Part shown: positions 22,284 through 27,005 of the stretch, one piece after another
Position numbering within the stretch: the first letter of the stretch is position 1
How the letters are laid out: every line of letters starts with the position of its first letter
Assembly: GCA_043802745.1 (NCBI GenBank)
Contig: JAZDKU010000025.1
Coordinates: 1 to 27,005, forward strand
DNA length: 27,005 nucleotides
DNA from: STD1-80 sp043802745
GTDB lineage: Bacteria > Patescibacteriota > Minisyncoccia > Minisyncoccales > CG1-02-41-26
Reading direction: 5' to 3'
Notes under the pieces: generated by a model
Databases searched by the model: none
Told to the model about the DNA's origin: nothing
Seen by the model: the letters and a program-made list of their open reading frames with translations, nothing else
Made by a program: the position numbers and the translations under genes

Positions 22284-22558
22284 AAGTTCTTTAATTTATA
22301 ACCCTTGGGCGGAATACTTTTACAGAAAATGCCTTTTCTCTGCAAAAGTATTCTGCCCAAATCTTAGGCTCGAAAAAGGATAGCCGCCCGCAAAGGGTAT
22401 TCTATGGCAATCCTTTCTCCTCCTCGCCTAACTGTTTATGAGAGCCTGAGTTTAAATAAGGTTTGGGCAGACCAATAAAACCCGCTAACAAACACGTAAA
22501 CGCAGATGACGCTGAAACCAATAGGCAAAGCGTTAGAGTGGTTAGCGGGTTTTCTTTT
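22284..22558 (+). ncRNA. Structured non-coding RNA candidate with crossing helices, class unknown
   Basis: The gap 22240-22602 contains no convincing gene but dense pairing. Seen directly: (1) 22307-22321 with 22344-22358, 15 bp; (2) 22301-22312 with 22384-22398, 12 bp with a three-base bulge; (3) 22352-22361 with 22462-22471, 10 bp perfect, continued by 22366-22371 with 22442-22447; (4) 22375-22381 with 22410-22416, 7 bp, plus GCC/GGC after an A/A mismatch; (5) terminal hairpin 22478-22489 with 22541-22552. Helix 2 crosses helix 3, forming a pseudoknot, and both compete with the base of helix 1. I see no tmRNA tag or CCA end, no RNase P core sequences and no SRP RNA loop. The exact ends are estimates from promoter and terminator. 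Confidence 0.7.
22478..22558 (+). terminator. Terminator of the structured RNA, with a 51-base structured loop
   Basis: AAACCCGCTAAC (22478-22489) and GTTAGCGGGTTT (22541-22552) pair perfectly over 12 bp, followed by TTCTTTT. Inside the loop ACGCT (22509-22513) can pair with AGCGT (22529-22533), or AACGC (22499-22503) with GCGTT (22530-22534). Such a large loop is unusual for a simple terminator. Confidence 0.75.
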
Positions 22559-22602
22559 ACAAAAAAATTGCCAAATTAAGCCAAAAAAGCTAAATTTAAG
22601 TA

Positions 22603-23376
22603 ATGAAAATAATCGAAATAAAAGCTAAGGAAATTTTTGCTAAAACCAAACTTGGGGCGGATTATGTAATTAACCCGTATGTTGGTTGTGGCCATAATTG
22701 CTTGTATTGTTATGCTAAATTTATCGCTAAGTGGCGACCAACAGATTACGGAAAATGGGGAAGCTGGGTAGAGGCAAAAGTAAACGGGCCAGAATTAGTC
22801 AAGGATAGAAAAGTTAAGGGCTCGGTGTTTATGAGCTCAATATGCGACGCCTATCAGCCAATAGAAAAAGAATTAAAACTCACCCGAAAGATTTTAGAAA
22901 ACTTAGATAAAAATACTAAATTATCTATACTAACTAAATCAGATTTGGTTTTGCGGGATATTGATATTTTTAAGCAATTTAAAAACATAGAAGTTGGCTT
23001 AACCATAAATAATTTTACTGGCAAAGCTAAAGAGTTATTTGAGCCAAATGCACCAGAAAACCAACAAAGAATTAGTGCTTTACAGAGGTTAAAAGAGCAG
23101 GGGATTAAAACGTATGCTTTTATTAGCCCGATTATCCCTGGGTTGATTAACTTGCAGGACATTGTTAATAAAACTAAAGATTTTGTTGATTATTATTGGT
23201 TTGAGTTTTTGAACTTACGAGGGGCTGGCAAAGAATTTAGTCAAGCTTTACAAAAAGAATTTCCAGAAAGCCATAAAATTGTAGCTGATAAAAAGCTCTA
23301 TGAGGAATTCATCAGCGAAACAAAAAAAATAATAAATAATCTCGGTGTGAAAGTGCGAGAAATTGTGAAACATTAA
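22603..23376 (+). CDS. Radical SAM protein, SplB/Rv2578c-like (COG1533 type)
   Basis: A 257-aa radical SAM enzyme. C29-x3-C33-x2-C36 in NPYVGCGHNCLYCYA binds the 4Fe-4S cluster that cleaves S-adenosylmethionine. The start INPYVGC followed by CLYCYA, the segment FMSSICDAYQPIEKELKLTRKIL and the strand LSILTKSDLVLRD are those of the COG1533 group, which includes spore photoproduct lyase and Rv2578c-like proteins. The reaction is not known for most members; DNA-photoproduct repair cannot be claimed. Shorter than SplB (about 340 aa), and without any second cluster domain. It starts 45 bases after the RNA terminator and ends 3 bases before a HAD gene. GMSS-like glycine-rich S-adenosylmethionine contacts are replaced by MSSICD here. 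Confidence 0.9.
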   Translation: MKIIEIKAKEIFAKTKLGADYVINPYVGCGHNCLYCYAKFIAKWRPTDYGKWGSWVEAKVNGPELVKDRKVKGSVFMSSICDAYQPIEKELKLTRKILENLDKNTKLSILTKSDLVLRDIDIFKQFKNIEVGLTINNFTGKAKELFEPNAPENQQRISALQRLKEQGIKTYAFISPIIPGLINLQDIVNKTKDFVDYYWFEFLNLRGAGKEFSQALQKEFPESHKIVADKKLYEEFISETKKIINNLGVKVREIVKH

Positions 23377-23379
23377 AAT

Positions 23380-23988
23380 ATGATAAAAGCAATTATATTT
23401 GATTTTGATGGGGTGCTTTGCCATGACAGGTTTTATGAAGAAATGCTTGTACCCAAGCATCAAGAGCTTTATGACTGGTTGCAGGAAAATATTTTTAGCA
23501 ACGAAGATTTATTTTGCCAGTGGATGAGAAATGAAGTTAATACTAGCGACATTAATAAAATAATTGCCAAAGGCACGGGATATAGAGAAAAATTTTTGAG
23601 TATTGTATTGTTAGAGAGCTTGCAAGCGATTCGGCTTGAGGAGAAAATGTTTGGTTTAGCGAAAAGCTTAAAAGAGGTTTATAATAAAAAAATAGCCTTA
23701 GTTACTGATAATATGGATGTTTTTTCTGAAGTGATTGCTAAGAAACATAAGCTAAGTGAAATATTTGATGTGGTAGTTAATTCAGCTGACCATGGCTGCT
23801 TGAAAGCCGAGCAAAATGGAAGACTTTTTGAGGAGGCTTTAAAAGTTTTGGACGAAGAAATAGGGGAATGCTTATTTATTGACAACTCCCCTAGAAACGT
23901 GGAAGCCTTTAAGCAAAAAGGCGGGCAAGGGTTTTTGTATAATAATAACTTCGAAGAACTTAATAATTTTTTAAAAATATACACATGA
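23380..23988 (+). CDS. HAD-superfamily hydrolase, first of a tandem pair
   Basis: A 202-aa HAD phosphatase-like protein. Motif I is D8-F-D10-G in IIFDFDGVLCHD, motif II is the T in ALVTDNMD, a candidate lysine lies in GCLKAEQNG, and motif IV is FIDNSPRN. A helical cap (about 15-85) sits after motif I, as in class C1 enzymes. Substrates of this group are small phosphate esters and are not predictable. The start and first ten residues (MIKAIIFD) are the same as in the next gene, also at DNA level for about 17 bases, which suggests an old duplication. The stop overlaps the next start in ATGA. It follows the radical SAM gene by 3 bases. Confidence 0.88.
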   Translation: MIKAIIFDFDGVLCHDRFYEEMLVPKHQELYDWLQENIFSNEDLFCQWMRNEVNTSDINKIIAKGTGYREKFLSIVLLESLQAIRLEEKMFGLAKSLKEVYNKKIALVTDNMDVFSEVIAKKHKLSEIFDVVVNSADHGCLKAEQNGRLFEEALKVLDEEIGECLFIDNSPRNVEAFKQKGGQGFLYNNNFEELNNFLKIYT

Positions 23989-24587
23989 TAAAAGCAATTA
24001 TTTTTGACCTCAACGGGATTTTTATTCAAAGCCCGAAGTTAAGCGAAAGATTTGCTGAAAAGTTCGGCGTACCCATTGACGATTTTTTACCTGTTTTAAA
24101 AGAAATTATGGATTTGGCCAGGCAAAAATTAGTAAAAGATTCTTTTTACCTTTGGTATCCTTATTTAGAAAACTGGAATGTTTATCTGACCAAAGCGCAA
24201 TTTTTTGATTTTTGGTTTGAAGCGGAAAAAGAAGTGCCCGAAATAGTAGAATTAGTAAGAAGTATTAAAGAAAAGGGCATTAAAATTTTTATTCTTTCTA
24301 ACAATTTTCCAGAAAGGTCAGCATATTACAAACAGGCATTTCCATTTTTAGATGAAATTTTTGATAAGGTATATTATTCTTGGCAGACTGGATTTGTAAA
24401 GCCTAACCCAAAAGCTTACAAAAATGTTTTACAGGAAAATAAGCTGAAGGCAAAAGAGTGTCTTTACTTTGATGACTCTCAAAGCAATATAGAAACAGCC
24501 AATCGGCTTGGTATTAACTCATTTTTATACACTGGGCTTAATTCGCTTGAAGAAGCCTTAGAAAAATATGAAGAAATTAATATTTAA
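23985..24587 (+). CDS. HAD-superfamily protein, second of a tandem pair, with altered motif I
   Basis: A 200-aa HAD-like protein beginning MIKAIIFDLNGIF. Motif I is D8-L-N10-G, so the nucleophile aspartate is kept but the second aspartate, normally the acid/base, is an asparagine. Motif II is S in FILSNNFPER, the motif III lysine is in FVKPNPKAY, and motif IV is YFDDSQSNIETA. Other HAD members with DxN are known to have reduced or different activity, so this may not be a normal phosphatase. The VKPNPKAY and FDDSQSNIE segments resemble haloacid-dehalogenase-like epoxide-hydrolase-N and YihX-type proteins. Start overlaps the previous stop by four bases; end overlaps the next gene by 20 bases. 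Confidence 0.87.
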   Translation: MIKAIIFDLNGIFIQSPKLSERFAEKFGVPIDDFLPVLKEIMDLARQKLVKDSFYLWYPYLENWNVYLTKAQFFDFWFEAEKEVPEIVELVRSIKEKGIKIFILSNNFPERSAYYKQAFPFLDEIFDKVYYSWQTGFVKPNPKAYKNVLQENKLKAKECLYFDDSQSNIETANRLGINSFLYTGLNSLEEALEKYEEINI

Positions 24588-24879
24588 TTATGTTCTTTCG
24601 TTGTTGCCCCCTGGGGTTCTTGCTTTATTTTTGGGGGTATTTTTTATGCTTAGCCAGCTTTCTTGCAGTAGCACAATTTTTTATACTGTTTGCGTGGTTG
24701 TTTTTGCGTTTATTGATTTTGGGCTTTTTTCGTTTGTTTGGTGGGTTTTGACAATAAAAAAGAAACGCGATATTAATTTTGGAATATTTTTCTCAATTCA
24801 CTTGCCAATTTTTTTATTAGCCATAGCTTGTATTTACACAATACTTCCCTTGGTTGGCTGTGGATGGGCTGGAACATAA
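24568..24879 (+). CDS. Small three-span membrane protein, unknown function
   Basis: A 103-aa protein I do not recognise. Three hydrophobic stretches are visible at about 8-28, 36-62 and 75-97, separated by short loops with KKKRD (about 64-68) as the main positive cluster. It starts with ATG 24568 inside the end of the HAD gene (20-base overlap); a TTG or later start is possible, for example after 24587. It has an SxC stretch LSCSSTIF and cysteines in spans 2 and 3. No motif of a known transporter or enzyme can be seen. The stop at 24877-24879 lies 13 bases before the next gene's start, so it is probably cotranscribed with the HAD genes. Confidence 0.7.
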   Translation: MKKLIFNYVLSLLPPGVLALFLGVFFMLSQLSCSSTIFYTVCVVVFAFIDFGLFSFVWWVLTIKKKRDINFGIFFSIHLPIFLLAIACIYTILPLVGCGWAGT

Positions 24880-24892
24880 ATTTGCAAAACAA

Positions 24893-25591
24893 ATGGAATT
24901 TAAAATTAAAAAAGAAATATTCGAGGTTTTTCCAGATTTTATGGCTGGAGTTATTTTATTAAAAAATATTGACAATAGGGGAGAAGCGCCAGAAATTACC
25001 CAGCTTTTACGCGAGACAGAAAAAGAACAAACTAATAAGTTTTCGGAAATGGAAAATTTTAGCGAACATCCCCAACTTAATGCCTGGCGAATGGCTTATC
25101 GCAAATTTGGAGCAGACCCACACCAATACCGCTGCTCAGCAGAAGCTTTGGTGAGGCGCGTGTTAAAGGGTGACCGATTGCGCCATATAAATAAATTAGT
25201 CGATTTATATAACTACACTTCTCTTAAATATGTTTTACCAGTTGGGGGTGAAGACACAGATAGTATGGTGGGGGATTTGGTTTTGACTTTGGCAGATGGC
25301 ACAGAGCCGTTCATCCGCTTGGGAGGGATAGAAAATGAACCGCCCCAAAAAGGCGAGGTGATTTACAAAGATGACAAGGGTGTAGCTTGTCGCAAATGGA
25401 ATTGGCGAGAGGCTGAGCGCACCAAGCTTACTGAAGAAACAAAAAACGCCATAATTGTAGTGGAAGCATTAGCTCCAGCAACCTATAGAGATGTAGAAGT
25501 AACCACTAAAGACTTAGTTGGCTTAATCCAAAGATACTGTGGTGGCCAAGTCAATTTCTATATTTTAAGTAAAGAAAAAACAACTATTTAA
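24893..25591 (+). CDS. B3/4 tRNA-binding-domain protein (COG3382 type)
   Basis: A 232-aa protein resembling the free-standing B3/4 domain that also forms the editing module of bacterial phenylalanyl-tRNA synthetase beta. The order MAGVILLKNIDN, NPLNAWRMAYRKFGADPHQYRCSAEALVRRVL-like segment (about 60-90), LVDLYNYTSLKYVLPVGGEDTD and DLVLTLADGTEPFIRLGG is that of COG3382 proteins, followed by CRKWNWREAERTKLTEETKNAIIVVEAL. In PheRS this fold removes mischarged Tyr; stand-alone versions are supposed to act on tRNA or free amino acids, but this is not established. I choose ATG 24893 because family proteins begin just before FPDFMAG; ATG 24854 lies inside the upstream gene. Full length and no missing part seen. 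Confidence 0.88.
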   Translation: MEFKIKKEIFEVFPDFMAGVILLKNIDNRGEAPEITQLLRETEKEQTNKFSEMENFSEHPQLNAWRMAYRKFGADPHQYRCSAEALVRRVLKGDRLRHINKLVDLYNYTSLKYVLPVGGEDTDSMVGDLVLTLADGTEPFIRLGGIENEPPQKGEVIYKDDKGVACRKWNWREAERTKLTEETKNAIIVVEALAPATYRDVEVTTKDLVGLIQRYCGGQVNFYILSKEKTTI

Positions 25592-25603
25592 TTGTAAATT
25601 ATT

Positions 25604-26245
25604 ATGACAAAGATTTATCAACTTTATTTAAAACTTTTAAAAAAGCACGGCTCGCCCAAGGATTTTTGGCAGAAATGGTGCAAAGAAACAAAAACCAAGC
25701 AAGATAAAGAGGAAATTGTTTTAGGAGCAATTTTTACTCAACGAGTGAGCTGGTTAAATGTGGAAAAGGCATTGGCAAATCTAAGGGCAAAAGATATTTT
25801 GTCTGTGGGGGGAATTTATGAAATTGGTAAAAAAGACATGGCATTGCTTGAAGAACTTATTAGACCCACTGGATTTTATAAGCAAAAAGCCCAAAGGGTT
25901 TTTGGGCTCTGTAAGTTTATTATTGAAAACCATGGCAACTTAGAAGATTTTTTCAAACAAGACTTAGAGATTTGCCGCAAAGAACTTTTGACTATCCATG
26001 GCATTGGCCCTGAAACCGCAGATGACATATTGCTTTATGTGGGCAATAAGCCAGTTTTTATAATTGATGAATACACTAAACGTTTTGTAAAAATCCATTC
26101 GTTATCTGATAATTTTTCTTACAGTTATTTGCAAAATTTGTTCCAAAAGAATTTGCCTCAAGATGCTAAGATTTATCAAAGCTATCACGCAATGATTATT
26201 TTAGAGGGCAGAGGCACAACCTGGGACTTAATCACTAAAATTTAA
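25604..26245 (+). CDS. HhH-GPD DNA glycosylase, endonuclease III-related (COG2231/MagIII-like)
   Basis: A 213-aa base-excision protein. The helix-hairpin-helix reads LLTIHGIGPETADDILLY (129-145) and the catalytic aspartate is D155 in FIIDEYTKRF. In endonuclease III the position after GxGxx is a lysine that forms the Schiff base and gives lyase activity; here it is E137, as in monofunctional glycosylases such as MagIII (3-methyladenine). The C-terminal four-cysteine Fe-S loop of endonuclease III is missing. I infer a monofunctional alkyl-base glycosylase, but substrate specificity cannot be read from sequence. Residues 39-52 (VLGAIFTQRVSWLNV) correspond to the LSAQTTD region. Start ATG 25604 lies 12 bases after the B3/4 gene. 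Confidence 0.9.
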   Translation: MTKIYQLYLKLLKKHGSPKDFWQKWCKETKTKQDKEEIVLGAIFTQRVSWLNVEKALANLRAKDILSVGGIYEIGKKDMALLEELIRPTGFYKQKAQRVFGLCKFIIENHGNLEDFFKQDLEICRKELLTIHGIGPETADDILLYVGNKPVFIIDEYTKRFVKIHSLSDNFSYSYLQNLFQKNLPQDAKIYQSYHAMIILEGRGTTWDLITKI

Positions 26246-26250
26246 AGGTT

Positions 26251-27005
26251 ATGAAAAACTATGCGGTTATTGATATTGGAACTTTAAAGGTAAAGTTTTT
26301 GATTGCCCAAATTTTGGATAATGGCGAAATAAAAGAAATTTATTTTTCTAATAACCTAACTTGTTTTGGTTGCAATATGGACGAAACCAATGGATATATT
26401 TCAGAAAAAAACTTGCAAGTAACAATAGAGGAATTAATAAGGTGTAAAAAGCTTTTAAAAGAATATAATGTGGTAAATTTTAAGGTTGTTTCAACGCATG
26501 TTTTGCGAAATGCTAAAAATAGGGAAGAAATAAAAAGAGAAGTAGAAGTAAAAACTGGTTTTCAAATAGACAATATTTCCCAAGACCAGGAAGCGCTTTT
26601 GTTTTTTAAGGCAGTAATGAGCGGTTTTCCTCAAACAGCCCATGATTTTACTGTTGTTGATGTTGGGGGCGGGTCAGTGCAAATTTTAATTGGCAATAAA
26701 AATGAATTAAAACAAACATATAAAATACAATCAGGCGGGCAGTTTTTGCATGAAAATTTCACCAAAAATCCTCACATAGCCCAAAGTTTTACAACTGAAG
26801 AAGACATTGAAAAAATGCGCAAGTATCTTTTAGAACAATTAATGCCCTTGCCCTCTGGCTTAAAAACTCCAATTATTTATGGCTCAACTTGCATTATTGA
26901 TTTAATGAAAGCCATGAAAATTCCTCTGCATAGCTATGAAGAGTCAAAAAGCCATCCTTTTAAAACTTATGCTAGGGTGCTTGATGAATTTATTAAAAAG
27001 GTTTT
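26251..27005 (+). CDS. Ppx/GppA-family phosphatase, N-terminal part (runs off the window)
   Basis: A frame opens with ATG 26251, five bases after the glycosylase stop, and stays open for 251 codons to the window end. It starts MKNYAVIDIGTLKVKFLIA, the phosphate-1 loop of the ASKHA fold (D-x-G-T/S), and contains VVDVGGGSVQILIG, the second glycine-rich loop of exopolyphosphatase/guanosine pentaphosphate phosphatases. STHVLRNAKNREE (about 88-100) and ISQDQEALLFF (about 112-122) match the usual T-x-A-x-R-x-A and I-S-G-x-E-E-A-R regions, but here the former alanine-rich motif reads STHVLRNA and the EEAR motif reads DQEAL, so the active site differs. It would act on polyphosphate or (p)ppGpp. The rest is outside the window. 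Confidence 0.85.
   Translation, partial: MKNYAVIDIGTLKVKFLIAQILDNGEIKEIYFSNNLTCFGCNMDETNGYISEKNLQVTIEELIRCKKLLKEYNVVNFKVVSTHVLRNAKNREEIKREVEVKTGFQIDNISQDQEALLFFKAVMSGFPQTAHDFTVVDVGGGSVQILIGNKNELKQTYKIQSGGQFLHENFTKNPHIAQSFTTEEDIEKMRKYLLEQLMPLPSGLKTPIIYGSTCIIDLMKAMKIPLHSYEESKSHPFKTYARVLDEFIKKV

Noticed and set aside
22284..22558. tmRNA, RNase P RNA, SRP RNA or T-box as the identity of the structured RNA
   Set aside because: No tRNA-like CCA end or tag frame, no GAGGAAAGTC or ACAGAA...GGCTTA core, no GGAAG-type SRP loop, no T-box TGGNACC. Strong divergence cannot be ruled out by eye.
1..27005. CRISPR array, tRNA or rRNA genes, alternative genetic code
   Set aside because: No regular direct repeats with spacers, no cloverleaf with CCA or TTCGA loop, and no rRNA core sequence seen. 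TGA serves as a stop in several intact genes, so codes 4 and 25 are excluded.

Overview
The window is AT-rich, gene-dense DNA with every supported gene on the + strand, short or overlapping gene junctions, TAA/TAG/TGA all used as stops (standard code 11), and few Shine-Dalgarno sequences. Compact proteins, a UMPH-1-type nucleotidase, a REP-associated transposase of a type common in ultra-small bacteria, and free-standing phosphohistidine-domain genes together suggest a Patescibacteria/CPR genome, perhaps Parcubacteria. That placement is inference; no rRNA or ribosomal protein gene is present to confirm it.

Layout. 1-3843: tail of a membrane transporter, a membrane-anchored metallophosphoesterase, a pyrimidine 5'-nucleotidase-like HAD protein, a 79-aa protein with an unusually strong ribosome binding site and its own terminator, and an ABC exporter. 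3859-12412: a complete nine-gene V/A-type ATPase operon in the order F-I-K-E-C-G-A-B-D, with a promoter in front and a terminator behind. Its c-ring subunit carries all the residues of the Enterococcus hirae Na+ site, so it is probably a Na+-coupled machine. 12428-14726: an XRE repressor with a perfect palindrome over its own promoter, an ImmA/IrrE metalloprotease and the replication-maintenance ATPase RarA, closely packed. 14737-18229: a split PEP-utilising (swivelling phosphohistidine) pair, GMP synthase and a Nudix hydrolase.

18231-22239: a RAYT (REP-associated tyrosine transposase) with REP palindromes on both sides and one inside its own reading frame, a 38-aa membrane miniprotein, and a UvrD helicase fused to an Fe-S PD-(D/E)XK nuclease, which also carries a palindrome in frame. 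22250-22558: a non-coding locus with promoter, crossing (pseudoknot-type) helices and a strong terminator, matching no RNA class I can name. 22603-27005: radical SAM protein, two tandem HAD hydrolases, a small membrane protein, a B3/4-domain protein, an HhH-GPD DNA glycosylase lacking the usual lysine, and the start of a Ppx/GppA phosphatase that runs off the end.

Most interesting items: the pseudoknotted RNA candidate; the XRE-ImmA-RarA cassette as a possible LexA-independent damage or stress switch; REP palindromes written in frame into two genes; the 24-25 bp promoter element shared by the ATPase operon and the 38-aa gene; and the Na+ signature of the V-type ATPase.
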